DNA of 16,995 nucleotides from Pseudaeromonas sp041911695 (GCA_041911695.1 JAYROM010000006.1:1-16995); one strand, 5' to 3'. Counted from the first letter of the stretch, positions 6,451-14,353 are shown. Numbers and translations are program-made. Notes: a model not told the origin generated them from the sequence alone.

Positions 6451-9417
6451 CTAGGTATTTGGGATGACAGATTTCAACCTCGCAAACGTCCGCATCTGCT
6501 CGCTGGCCGGCATATCCGCATAGTCCGGATTGTTGGCGTGGAGCCAATATTGACCGCTGGCGTCCTTACGGATGACGCGCAACAGATATTGAGGCTGGCC
6601 GGATTCGTCTTCTCGCTCAACCGCCATAATGTTGCCGGTGATTGCGCCTGCACTGGTAGGGGTGACCCACTCAAGTAGTAGAAGGTCACCATCCTGGATC
6701 GGGTTCTTCCCGCCGTTCATGGACTGGCCGCTGGCTCTGGCGAGGAAATGGCGTGTCGGGTCAAGCGTCCCCCATGTCGCGTCGAGGGCCATCAGTTCGG
6801 CATCACTGGCATCCCCATCCTTGAAATGGCCACAGGCAATTTTGAGATTGGGGAAGTAGGGGAGCATTGTTGCTGCCACATCGGCGGCAGGTTGAACGGG
6901 TTGCGATGCCTCACGCCGGGGCGTCAGCGGTATCACCTTAGCCTCGTCGTCCACCTCAGTTTTGACAGCGAATGACAGTTTGCGTTGACGGTATTGCGCC
7001 AGACGCAGATCCAGCAACTCTTGCACCATCTGATGCAGGGTATCGATCTCGCTATCACTGACCGTAAAGCGCGGGTAGAAACGGTCATCCCGTACTTCAA
7101 ACCAGTAATCGGCTTTGCTGCCGGTGCTGCCACTGCTGCTGTGCTTGATCGGATTATTTTTCCAGTAAGTCAGCCAAGCTGCACTATCGGCGGCCAGCAG
7201 GCGTTGCTGTTCGGGCAGATCGATATTGATCAGTTCTGGGTGGCGGTCAAACAGATAGCGCGAGTGGTTGGCGAGGGCCGCCAGTGTCGGCGGTTGGCGC
7301 AGACCATCCATTTCAAGCAGGGCTTGCAACAGGATCAGTTTGAAACTTTTGACCAAATTGGTGGTTTCGACACCTTGCAACAGAAAGTCGGCATGTCGGG
7401 TGAAGGTCGCTTGTTCCTGCGCATTCAGATCACCTTCCGCTGCCAGCATGCCAAACCAGCCGCTATAGGGCTTGGTATCGAAAACATGCCCATGTTGCTG
7501 CATGGCCTCCCACGCCTGACGGGCACTCGGGCGATAGCCAAGCTCGTCCTTGAGGGGACGGTAAATATCCAGCAGTGAGGGGCGTTTGGGCTGGCGGATC
7601 TTCTCCAGCATTGGCAGCAGGCGCGGGTCGAGGTTGATAAAACATCCTTTAACCAGCTTAGGTGCTTGTCGTTCGCCTGTGCGTTGATCGTGGCGGCTTG
7701 TCAGTTGCTCTTGCAACAACATGGGTTTGAACAGACAGGCCTTGTGATTACCGACCAGATCGATGACCACCAGTTGTTGTTTGCCCTGATGCAGGCGTAG
7801 ACCTCGCCCGAGTTGTTGCAAAAAGACAATGCGTGATTCGGTCGGGCGCAACATCAACACAGTGTCGATGAGCGGCAGATCCGTCCCTTCATTGAACAGA
7901 TCGACCGAGAAGAGGATCTCCAGTGCGCCGGATGCCAGTTCATCAAGGGCCGTCTGGCGCGCTTTGGTCGAACCGGCATAAACGGCGGCTGCACGGATGC
8001 CGGCGGCGCGGAAAAACTCTGCCATAAACTCGGCGTGCCGAATCGAGATACAGAATGCCAAGGAACATTGCTGGCGCAGTTGTTGCCACTGTTTGAGTGC
8101 ATGTTCAGCACGTTTTTTGGAAGCAAAGGCATTTTCGAGGGCTGCCGGGTCGAACTTGCCATTGCGCCAGGGCAGGGCGGTATAGTCCACTGTGTCGTCC
8201 AGAATGCCGTGATAGGTCAGCGGCACCAGCATATGCTGCTCGATGGCTTCGGCCAGCCCGCGTTCAAACACCAGATTGCTGTCGCAAAGTGCCAGAATAT
8301 CGGTTTGATCGGTGCGGTTCGGGGTCGCGGTCAGCCCGAGCAGGAAACGGGGCTGAAAGTGATCGAGCAACCGGCGATAGGAGGGCGCTGCCGCGTGATG
8401 AAACTCGTCAACCACGATGTAGTCGAAATGGTCAGGTGCAAAGCGCAGCAGATGATTGCTCTTGCCAATGGTCTGAATCGAGGCAAACAGCCAGTCGGCG
8501 TCATCCTGTTGCTGGCTTTGGTAGATACCGGTCTGCACCGTCGGTGCCATGCGCTCGAAGGTACTGCGCGCTTGGTTCAGGATCTCTTCGCGATGCGCGA
8601 CAAATAGCAGACGGGCGGCTTGCATCTGGCGCACATCAAACGCGGAAAGCCAGGTTTTACCCAGTCCGGTGGCCATCACCACCACACCGCGTTTGTAGCC
8701 CTGATCGCGGGCTGTTTGCAGTGCGGCCAGCGCTTCCAGCTGCACGGCATTCGGGATCGGCGCCTCGCGCAGTTGCTCCACATCGCTTTGCTGATCCCCG
8801 GTGAGGGCGCGCAGGTCGTGTAATGTGCTCTGCTGGTAGCGCGCCAGATAACGGTCGATCCAGGTATGGGTCAGACGGACGACCCTCGGATCTTGCGCCA
8901 GCTGTTCCACCTGCTCCGTCAACTCCTGCAAGCTGGCCTGTGATGAGGTTGAACTTTGCGCATTGACGGTCAGAGACCAGTTCCACTCCAGCGAGTCGGT
9001 CAATGCCGCTTTGGAGACATTGCTGGAGCCGACAAAGGCTTGGCCGCTAAGACCTGCTTGCGGGGCATGGTCGATAAACAGATAAGATTTGAGGTGGAAT
9101 CCGCGATTGCCCTGACTCTGGTAGATCAGCATGGTGCTGCACGCCGGGTCAAACTTGAGCAGTTCACGCAAGGCAACCGGTTCGGTGACATCCAGATAGT
9201 CGGAGGTGATCACCCGCAGGTAGGCGCCACGGTCGACCGCCTGATGCAGGGCATTTCGCAGCAGCACCAGACCGCTCTGGCGGATAAACGATACACACAT
9301 ATCAATACGACTGCCGGTACCACAGCGGTCGATGGCCGCCAGCAGGTGCGGTAACAAGGGATCATTAAAATGTGGGTCGGTGACATGGCCACCTCGCACC
9401 AACTGCAATGCGTTCAC
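6451..9417 (-). CDS. PLD-nuclease / SF2 helicase / S24-like fusion protein
   Basis: A 988-residue multidomain protein. Residues 1 to about 200 are a phospholipase-D-like nuclease domain with one HKD-type motif: FHLKSYLFID (His108, Lys110, Asp116) followed by GSSN (130-133). Residues about 220-560 are an SF2 helicase core: motif I ATGLGKT (249-255), motif II DEFH (337-340), motif III TATP (363-366), and GTDLP...QQLGRGLR (511-541, motifs V and VI). A mainly helical region of unknown role spans 600-820. Residues about 853-988 look like a LexA/UmuD-type S24 domain: ARASGQSMN (Ser899), IQDGDLLLLE, and an end like LexA's LPENSEF (LHANNPDYAD). The position of the LexA catalytic lysine is Arg947. Translation starts at a GTG; AGGAAGG in the end of the methyltransferase gene is its ribosome binding site. 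The role is probably nucleic-acid defence or repair, but this is unproven. Confidence 0.9.
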   Translation of the reverse strand: MNALQLVRGGHVTDPHFNDPLLPHLLAAIDRCGTGSRIDMCVSFIRQSGLVLLRNALHQAVDRGAYLRVITSDYLDVTEPVALRELLKFDPACSTMLIYQSQGNRGFHLKSYLFIDHAPQAGLSGQAFVGSSNVSKAALTDSLEWNWSLTVNAQSSTSSQASLQELTEQVEQLAQDPRVVRLTHTWIDRYLARYQQSTLHDLRALTGDQQSDVEQLREAPIPNAVQLEALAALQTARDQGYKRGVVVMATGLGKTWLSAFDVRQMQAARLLFVAHREEILNQARSTFERMAPTVQTGIYQSQQQDDADWLFASIQTIGKSNHLLRFAPDHFDYIVVDEFHHAAAPSYRRLLDHFQPRFLLGLTATPNRTDQTDILALCDSNLVFERGLAEAIEQHMLVPLTYHGILDDTVDYTALPWRNGKFDPAALENAFASKKRAEHALKQWQQLRQQCSLAFCISIRHAEFMAEFFRAAGIRAAAVYAGSTKARQTALDELASGALEILFSVDLFNEGTDLPLIDTVLMLRPTESRIVFLQQLGRGLRLHQGKQQLVVIDLVGNHKACLFKPMLLQEQLTSRHDQRTGERQAPKLVKGCFINLDPRLLPMLEKIRQPKRPSLLDIYRPLKDELGYRPSARQAWEAMQQHGHVFDTKPYSGWFGMLAAEGDLNAQEQATFTRHADFLLQGVETTNLVKSFKLILLQALLEMDGLRQPPTLAALANHSRYLFDRHPELINIDLPEQQRLLAADSAAWLTYWKNNPIKHSSSGSTGSKADYWFEVRDDRFYPRFTVSDSEIDTLHQMVQELLDLRLAQYRQRKLSFAVKTEVDDEAKVIPLTPRREASQPVQPAADVAATMLPYFPNLKIACGHFKDGDASDAELMALDATWGTLDPTRHFLARASGQSMNGGKNPIQDGDLLLLEWVTPTSAGAITGNIMAVEREDESGQPQYLLRVIRKDASGQYWLHANNPDYADMPASEQMRTFARLKSVIPNT

Positions 9418-9418
9418 C

Positions 9419-9997
9419 TTATCCCTTCCTCAATACGGCATTCAGCCAGCGTTCGTGTTCACGACCGGGGCGCAGGTCGCCGGTTTGCCAGCAGTCGACA
9501 ATGCGCAGTGGCAAGGGGGCGAGCAGGCTGTTCAGGCCGCTCTCGTCCAGATTGGTAAAGCTGCGGCCATTGCGCGTGACTTCATCCTGCCCATATTTGA
9601 ACGAACAGTAGAACAGTCCACCGGTGGCCAGTTGCTGGCATAGATGCGCCATCACCGCGGGGAGTTCGCGGGCGGGGACATGCAGCAGGCTGGCACAGGC
9701 CCAGATCGCGTCGACCGGTGACTCGGCCACAAACTGATCGAACCGGCACACCTGCACCTTCACGCCGGATTGTGCGCTGGCAATGGCGGCCAGTTCGGCG
9801 CTGCCGTCAAAGGCACTGACCCGATAGCCCTGCTGGACAAAGTAACGGGCATCGCGGCCGGCGCCACAGCCGGCATCGACGATATAGGCACCGGCGGGCA
9901 GCAGCGGCAACACGCGCTGGTAAAGAGGCTGCATATCGACCGCAAGGGTGCTTTCGGCAAAGGTCGCGGCGTTCTGGTTGTAGTAGTCAATCGACAT
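9419..9997 (-). CDS. Class I SAM-dependent methyltransferase
   Basis: A 192-residue Rossmann-fold methyltransferase. Motif I is VDAGCGAGRDARYF (40-53), the acidic residue after strand 2 is Asp64 (AFDGS), the post-strand-4 segment is DAIWACASLLHVP (96-108), and a conserved TGGLFYCSFKYG lies at 125-136. The substrate is not readable: there is no N6-adenine (D/NPPY) or C5-cytosine (PCQ) DNA methylase motif, so a classical restriction-modification partner is unlikely; a small molecule, RNA or protein are possible. Its TAA is one base before the GTG of the helicase fusion and its 3' end carries that gene's ribosome binding site, so the two are co-transcribed and translationally coupled. The ribosome binding site of this gene itself is weak. 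Confidence 0.88.
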   Translation of the reverse strand: MSIDYYNQNAATFAESTLAVDMQPLYQRVLPLLPAGAYIVDAGCGAGRDARYFVQQGYRVSAFDGSAELAAIASAQSGVKVQVCRFDQFVAESPVDAIWACASLLHVPARELPAVMAHLCQQLATGGLFYCSFKYGQDEVTRNGRSFTNLDESGLNSLLAPLPLRIVDCWQTGDLRPGREHERWLNAVLRKG

Positions 9998-10119
9998 GGC
10001 TGATGCTCGGTCAGGTTGATAAATAAAACAGGGTCACCTTAGCAGAGCGCTCGCTCGAATGGAGAGCCATATCGCTGAGGTGATATCTAAACGTACTGGC
10101 GGTATCACATCCGGGAGCA

Positions 10120-10602
10120 CTACCACACCCGATCCAGATCCGCCGCATACAGCGCAATCGCGCGCTGATAGGCGCGGATGTCGTTGTCCTGGCTGGTCTC
10201 GGCTAACAGTTGCAATAACAGGGCGACCGCCTCCTTGTGGCGGCCGACGTTATACAGGCACATGGCGTAAAACGGCTTGAGGGCTTGGGTGTCCGGAAAC
10301 TCGGCAATCCCTTGCTCAAAGCGCGGGAGTGCCTCGTGGTAACGCCCTAAACTGCGCAGGGTACTGGCGAGGCCAAGCAGGGCATCCAGCCGGTCGCTGG
10401 ATGGCAACGTGCCCTGTAGTGCCTGTTCATAGTGCGGAACGGCCTCTGCTTCCAATCCCTGATTGTCATAGGCCCAGGCGATGTGCAAATGCGCAGCCGG
10501 GGCCTGCGCCGGATCAGGCAGCAAGGTGGTAAGCAGGTCGCGGCTGGCGGCGTAGTCACCGGCCTGTCGTAGTGCGATGGCGTGTTGCAGTGTCGGGTTC
10601 AC
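10120..10602 (-). CDS. Tetratricopeptide-repeat protein
   Basis: A 160-residue all-helical protein of TPR type. Repeat-like helices are visible at about 4-37 (LQHAIALRQAGDYAASRDLL), 36-63 (HLHIAWAYDNQGLEAEAVPHY), 73-100 (ALLGLASTLRSLGRYHEALPRF) and 108-135 (YAMCLYNVGRHKEAVALL), with the spacing of small and aromatic residues typical of TPRs. No signal peptide or membrane segment, so a cytoplasmic adaptor is likely. Starts further upstream are open (ATG at 10614), but only the GTG at 10602 has a ribosome binding site (TGAGG about six bases before it), so I prefer GTG. It is divergent from the tandem AAA+ gene across about 230 bases. Partners are unknown. Confidence 0.82.
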   Translation of the reverse strand: MNPTLQHAIALRQAGDYAASRDLLTTLLPDPAQAPAAHLHIAWAYDNQGLEAEAVPHYEQALQGTLPSSDRLDALLGLASTLRSLGRYHEALPRFEQGIAEFPDTQALKPFYAMCLYNVGRHKEAVALLLQLLAETSQDNDIRAYQRAIALYAADLDRVW

Positions 10603-10781
10603 CAAGGGCCTCATCGGGCAGAACTGGAAACGGGGTATGCAGACTATAGGACGCGCGCCCACGGCTGATAAGTGCTTTCTGCCGTGCGGATGGTGGGGCG
10701 GTCGTTGTCTGCCTGAAAACGCGACATGTGCAGGCGCACAGTATCGAACTGTCGCGTGGGGCTACATATACTTAATGGCGT

Positions 10782-10802
10782 CCGGTGGTGAGACACCGCC
10801 GG
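10782..10802 (+). other. Hairpin in the leader of the AAA+ gene
   Basis: CCGGTGGTG-AGA-CACCGCCGG forms a 9-bp stem (one G-T wobble) with a three-base loop, 30 bases before the proposed TTG start. A TATACT that could serve as a -10 box lies just upstream at 10767-10772 but lacks a good -35. The hairpin may be in the 5' untranslated region. Confidence 0.45.
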
Positions 10803-10831
10803 GTCATTCACCCCAAACCCGAGGAGTCCGC

Positions 10832-12814
10832 TTGGATAAACAGACCCGTTCGTTACAGCATCTTGCCCATCGTTACCTCTCCCGCTTGCTGGAGGCCTAT
10901 CCCGCCCTGTTCGAGACCATCAGCGAACTGGATCGCGGCGAGCGCCTGCGATTGGGATTGCGCAGTGAACACTGCAAAAATGTGAGTACGTTACGGACGT
11001 TTTTAGCGCAGTCGGCGGCCCAGCCGGATGCCCGGTTGCAGCTGCTGGAGCAGAACATCGGGCTGTTTGCCCGGCAGATGGGCGACCCGTCGGGCGCGGT
11101 GACCGGCCTGCTGACACTGGCCACCCATCTGGTGTTGTCGCCGTCGCTGGTCAATCTGTTTTCCAATGCGGTCGGCGATGACACCCTGCCCAATTCGCTG
11201 GAGTGCGTGGCCATCATGCTCGGCGAAGAGGCGGATACGCTGCACACCCTGCTGGCGGATGACCACTGGCTGATCCGCTGCGAGTATGTGTCGCTGGATA
11301 CCCATCAGGACTTCGGCGTGAGCTTCGATATGAGCGCCAGCCATGCGCGCCGCCTGCTGCTCAAGCCGCTGGACAGCCCGATGGATCTGCTCGAAGACAC
11401 GCTGGTCTGCGAGCCGCCGTCGACGCTGACCCTGGCGGACTTCGCGCCGCTGCAGCCGGAGGGCATGCTGCAAGATTTACAACTCTGGCATCAGCAGCCG
11501 CAAGCCGGTCTCAACCTGATGTTCTGGGGCAACCCCGGCACCGGCAAGACCGAATGCGCCCGCCTGATCGCCAGCCTGGCCGGTTACACCCTGTATAGCG
11601 TGATGCCGCGCGAGCTGCGCGGACGGGACTTCCGGCTGAATGATGTGATGCTGGCGCAGGAGGTGCTGCGCCATGCACAGCGCACCATGCTGCTGCTGGA
11701 TGAGGCCGATGATCTGCTGCTGCCGCTGATCGGCGGCTCGATTGGCAAGGCGCGCCGTCACCAGATGCTGATGTGTAACCCGATGCCGGTCATCTGGGCG
11801 ATGAATGACTTCCCGCTGGTGGAGGAGTCGACCCAGCGCCGCTTTACCTGGATCACCCGCTTTGCGCGGCCGAACCGGCTGACCCGGCGCCGGCTGTTTA
11901 CCGAGTCATTGCGCGGCTTGCGGCTGCCGGTGGCGCAGATCGAGCAGTGGTGCGATCGGGAATGGCTGTCGGCCGGCCACATCACCCAGGTAGCTGCCCT
12001 GTGCCGGCGGTTGGGGATGCAGGGCAAGGCGGCGATCCCGTTTATCGAGCGCTGGCTGGACGAGCGCGAGCAGGCGCTGCAGATCGACAAGCCGCCGCGC
12101 TATCGTCTGGCCGGGCAGTACGATCTGTCGTTACTCAATCCGCGCCACAACGGCGTGCCGCTACCGCAACTGATGGCCAACCTGGCCCGCCAGCAGGCAG
12201 GGCGCATCCTGCTCTACGGGGCGCCCGGGACCGGCAAGACGGCGTTTGTCCACCATCTTGGACAGGTGCTCGACAAGCCGGTGATCCAGAAACGCGCCTC
12301 TGATCTGCTCAGCAAGTGGGTGGGCGGCAGCGAACAGCAGATTGCCGGGGCCTTTCGCGAGGCGGGTGAACAAGGTGCGATCCTGTTTATCGACGAGGTA
12401 GATAGCCTGTTGTCTGATAGACAGAGCCATCAGCGCAGTTTCGAGACCTCGCAGGTCAACGAACTGCTGTCGTGGATGGAGGTGTTCGACGGCATCCTGC
12501 TGATGGCCACCAACCTGCGCGACCGGCTGGATGGCGCGGTCGGACGGCGCTTCGACTACCAGATCGAGCTGTGTGCCCTGCAACCGGAACAACTGGCCAG
12601 AAAGCTGGTGGCGTTGCTGGGCAAGCGCGAAGGGGGGCAGGCGGCCACGCAGTTGCACGAACTGGACAACCTGACTCTGGGCGATCTGGCCGTGCTCGAG
12701 CGCCGCAAGCAACTCAATGGCGGGGTGAGCCGGCAAGAGGTGGTCGAGACCCTGCAACAGATGGCGCGCGAGAAGCACAAGGGCTCGCGGCCGATCGGCT
12801 TTCTGGCGGCCTGA
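10832..12814 (+). CDS. Tandem AAA+ ATPase of unknown target
   Basis: A 660-residue protein with two AAA+ modules after a helical N-terminal domain of about 220 residues. Module 1: Walker A GNPGTGKT (233-240), Walker B MLLLDEAD (286-293), sensor-1 AMND (Asn325), arginine-finger candidates Arg336/337. Module 2: Walker A GAPGTGKT (463-470), the pore-loop-type motif KWVGGSE (495-501), Walker B ILFIDEVD (517-524), sensor-1 ATN (Asn561) and GRRFD (571-575). Module 2 looks like the classic AAA clade (Vps4, katanin, p97 group), whose pore aromatic threads protein substrates; module 1 lacks the aromatic. Both ATP sites look intact. The frame is open far upstream, but the TTG at 10832 has GAGGAG five bases before it and no earlier candidate has a ribosome binding site. 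Probably a cytoplasmic protein remodeller; the substrate is unknown. Confidence 0.88.
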   Translation: MDKQTRSLQHLAHRYLSRLLEAYPALFETISELDRGERLRLGLRSEHCKNVSTLRTFLAQSAAQPDARLQLLEQNIGLFARQMGDPSGAVTGLLTLATHLVLSPSLVNLFSNAVGDDTLPNSLECVAIMLGEEADTLHTLLADDHWLIRCEYVSLDTHQDFGVSFDMSASHARRLLLKPLDSPMDLLEDTLVCEPPSTLTLADFAPLQPEGMLQDLQLWHQQPQAGLNLMFWGNPGTGKTECARLIASLAGYTLYSVMPRELRGRDFRLNDVMLAQEVLRHAQRTMLLLDEADDLLLPLIGGSIGKARRHQMLMCNPMPVIWAMNDFPLVEESTQRRFTWITRFARPNRLTRRRLFTESLRGLRLPVAQIEQWCDREWLSAGHITQVAALCRRLGMQGKAAIPFIERWLDEREQALQIDKPPRYRLAGQYDLSLLNPRHNGVPLPQLMANLARQQAGRILLYGAPGTGKTAFVHHLGQVLDKPVIQKRASDLLSKWVGGSEQQIAGAFREAGEQGAILFIDEVDSLLSDRQSHQRSFETSQVNELLSWMEVFDGILLMATNLRDRLDGAVGRRFDYQIELCALQPEQLARKLVALLGKREGGQAATQLHELDNLTLGDLAVLERRKQLNGGVSRQEVVETLQQMAREKHKGSRPIGFLAA

Positions 12815-12839
12815 TAGGGGGCTGCTAGCCAAGTAACAA

Positions 12840-12861
12840 TGCCCGCCACCTGCGGCGGGCA
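12840..12861 (+). other. GC hairpin directly before the repeat-protein ribosome binding site
   Basis: TGCCCGCC-ACCTGC-GGCGGGCA, a perfect 8-bp stem with a 6-base loop, lies 25 bases after the AAA+ stop codon. No U run follows; instead its last base is the first base of AGGAG, the ribosome binding site of the next gene. It could be a weak terminator or a translation/processing element for the downstream gene. Confidence 0.55.
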
Positions 12862-12871
12862 GGAGAACCGT

Positions 12872-13273
12872 ATGAATCGTCTTATCTGCCGCTTGGGGAT
12901 GGTAGTGTTACTCTCCCTGCCGGCCGTGGCCAGCCAGGCCAGTGACTGTACCGTGCGCAAGGACAGTTTCGGCCAGAGCCGTTACCGCTGCGACGATGGC
13001 CGTCACGGCACCCTGCGCACTGACAGTTTCGGTAATGTGCGCGACACGGGGAACGATAAAAAGTGGCGCAAGGACAGCTTCGGCAACTGGCGTAGCGACG
13101 ACGGCGCGCACTGGCGCAAGGATAGCTTTGGCAACTGGCGCGCCAGCGATGGCAGTCAATGCCGCCAGGACAGTTTTGGCAACTGGCGCTGTCATGGTGA
13201 AGAGGCCGCCCCGCCAGCGGTATATGACAGCGACGATGACGAGGACGAGCTGGATGTTCAGGATGATGACTGA
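12872..13273 (+). CDS. Secreted DSFGNWR-repeat protein
   Basis: A 133-residue exported protein I do not recognise as a named family. Residues 1 to about 24 form a Sec signal peptide (NRLICR, hydrophobic core, AVASQAS). The mature part has five copies of a unit centred on DSFGN(W/V)R, starting at residues 31, 51, 68, 84 and 100, so the period settles to 16-17 residues; the best units read WRKDSFGNWRxxDG. Mature cysteines at 26, 40, 97 and 107 bracket the first and last DSFG, suggesting two disulfide-closed caps. The tail (119-133) is mostly Asp/Glu and could bind cations. The ATG at 12872 has AGGAG six bases before it. It lies 57 bases after the tandem AAA+ gene on the same strand. Likely periplasmic or surface-located; function unknown. 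Confidence 0.85.
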   Translation: MNRLICRLGMVVLLSLPAVASQASDCTVRKDSFGQSRYRCDDGRHGTLRTDSFGNVRDTGNDKKWRKDSFGNWRSDDGAHWRKDSFGNWRASDGSQCRQDSFGNWRCHGEEAAPPAVYDSDDDEDELDVQDDD

Positions 13274-13332
13274 TCACGCCTGTTCAAGGTGTGCCGGACG
13301 GAAGCAGCCCCTGGATTTGAAGGAGAAACCGG

Positions 13333-13557
13333 ATGAGTAGAAAAAGTAAGAAGAAATCAGCCGCACGGGATGCCCGCTTCCTGTGGGGTGTCCGCAGTTA
13401 CGACGCCATGGACCCCGACGCCAGCGGCTGGGCGCTGCAACCGTGCAACAGCCGCGAAACCGCCGAGCGGGTATATGAACAGCTCAGTGCCCACGATAAC
13501 AGCGGCATTATCAGCTACACGCTGGTGCCGGTACCGCGCCAGTTAGCGGATAAGTAA
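13333..13557 (+). CDS. Small basic-N-terminus protein of unknown function
   Basis: A 74-residue protein with a good ribosome binding site (AAGGAG about eight bases before the ATG). The first dozen residues are strongly basic and serine-rich (SRKSKKKSAAR). A compact remainder follows with FLWGVRSYD, a helix SRETAERVYEQLSA (about 45-58) and a final strand SYTLVPVP. There is no signal peptide or membrane segment. I do not recognise the family. It lies 59 bases after the repeat-protein gene on the same strand and could be the last gene of a three-gene transcript with the AAA+ ATPase; no terminator with a U run separates them. Confidence 0.72.
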   Translation: MSRKSKKKSAARDARFLWGVRSYDAMDPDASGWALQPCNSRETAERVYEQLSAHDNSGIISYTLVPVPRQLADK

Positions 13558-13603
13558 CCCGGATGAGCGGGGGCGGCATAGTGGTGCATAGGCCATCGTT
13601 CAT

Positions 13604-13635
13604 CCATCGTCATGCCCGCGCAGGCGGGAATTCAG
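13604..13635. repeat. REP-like palindromic repeat, copy 1
   Basis: CCATCGTCATG then CCCGC-GCAG-GCGGG and AATTCAG. The core is a 5-bp-stem hairpin. Nearly the same sequence in the same orientation recurs at 14466-14499. This GTCAT-x-CCCGC...GCGGGAAT pattern resembles dispersed intergenic palindromes common in proteobacterial genomes. Confidence 0.78.
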
Positions 13636-13646
13636 CGAACTGAACG

Positions 13647-14054
13647 CTATAACCCTCTGACTTCGTTGAGTAACTCCGGGTGTCGTTCCAGCACTTTTAG
13701 TAGTTTGATCAAGGCCAGTGGCGGTCTGGTTTTGCCATTTTCATAGCGGGAGAATGCATTGACACCACCACCGAAAATCTCCCCTGCTTCTCGCTGATCG
13801 AGCGCAAGTTTCTTGCGCACACTGACGATGAAGGCGGGGTCCACCGATGCCGCGTTGACCTGACGGTGAAATTCAAGCATTGCTGTGCTAGTCCGCGCCG
13901 ATTCACCAGCCTCCAGAATGGCCTCTCCACAAACTGGACAGAAGTCACCTGTCACGCCAGGAAGGAGTGTCGATTCATTTTTGTAGGTATATGGCATGTC
14001 ACGGGTATCATGCACCAGTTCTGCTGTACCACAGGATGGACATCTCATGTTCAT
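13647..14054 (-). CDS. mqsA: MqsA antitoxin and autorepressor
   Basis: A 135-residue antitoxin that binds MqsR and represses its own operon. The N-terminal zinc domain has CxxC pairs at Cys5/Cys8 and Cys39/Cys42, with the family stretch DMPYTY (19-24) between them. The C-terminal Xre-type helix-turn-helix (about 75-120) contains EIFGGGVNAFSRYENG (92-107), nearly identical to the E. coli MqsA DNA-reading helix, with Asn99 and Arg103 at the base-contacting positions. It ends HPELLNEVRGL, as in E. coli. The start overlaps the mqsR stop by ATGA, so translation is coupled; an in-frame ATG two codons later is the alternative start. All features expected of a working antitoxin are present. Confidence 0.96.
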   Translation of the reverse strand: MNMRCPSCGTAELVHDTRDMPYTYKNESTLLPGVTGDFCPVCGEAILEAGESARTSTAMLEFHRQVNAASVDPAFIVSVRKKLALDQREAGEIFGGGVNAFSRYENGKTRPPLALIKLLKVLERHPELLNEVRGL

Positions 14055-14347
14055 AACTCCTTGAAGGACACGATGAGGACATCATCTATGACCGTCAATT
14101 TCAGGTAAATTTCACCGGTTGTTGTCTGGGTTCGATATACGTCTTGCCAGACTGTGTGATCGGCATAGGTGTTCATGCTTTTGTAAAAATTCGCCGGTGA
14201 CAATGCCAAAACAACGTCAATCATGCCGTTAAAGTCGAGCCCTAATGCCGCAGCACCGGACACGGCTGAAAAGGTTGCCCGAACCTTTCCCCCTTGGATG
14301 AGAGTTTTGACCGCAGACAGTTTTATATGAGGCGTTCTCTTTTCCAT
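14051..14347 (-). CDS. mqsR: MqsR mRNA interferase toxin
   Basis: A 98-residue RelE-fold toxin, the same length as E. coli MqsR, which cleaves mRNA mainly at GCU and so arrests growth. The residues implicated in E. coli catalysis fall at identical numbers here: Lys56, Gln68, Tyr81 and Lys96. Near-identical blocks include FYKSMNTYADHTVWQDVYR (54-72) and VLIVSFKE (90-97). Toxin-first gene order and the 4-base overlap with mqsA are typical of the family. There is no convincing ribosome binding site before the ATG at 14347, and the best promoter places the transcript start at or next to this codon, so a leaderless message is possible. Base composition is AT-richer than the neighbours, consistent with acquisition. 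Confidence 0.97.
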   Translation of the reverse strand: MEKRTPHIKLSAVKTLIQGGKVRATFSAVSGAAALGLDFNGMIDVVLALSPANFYKSMNTYADHTVWQDVYRTQTTTGEIYLKLTVIDDVLIVSFKEL

Positions 14348-14353
14348 ATCTGT

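Noticed and set aside
9419..9997. Classical DNA restriction-modification methylase
   Set aside because: No D/NPPY or PCQ motif is present; only the general SAM-binding fold is supported.
10577..10831. Upstream extension of the tandem AAA+ frame as coding sequence
   Set aside because: It overlaps the divergent TPR gene start region, has no ribosome binding site at any candidate start and contains a probable leader hairpin.
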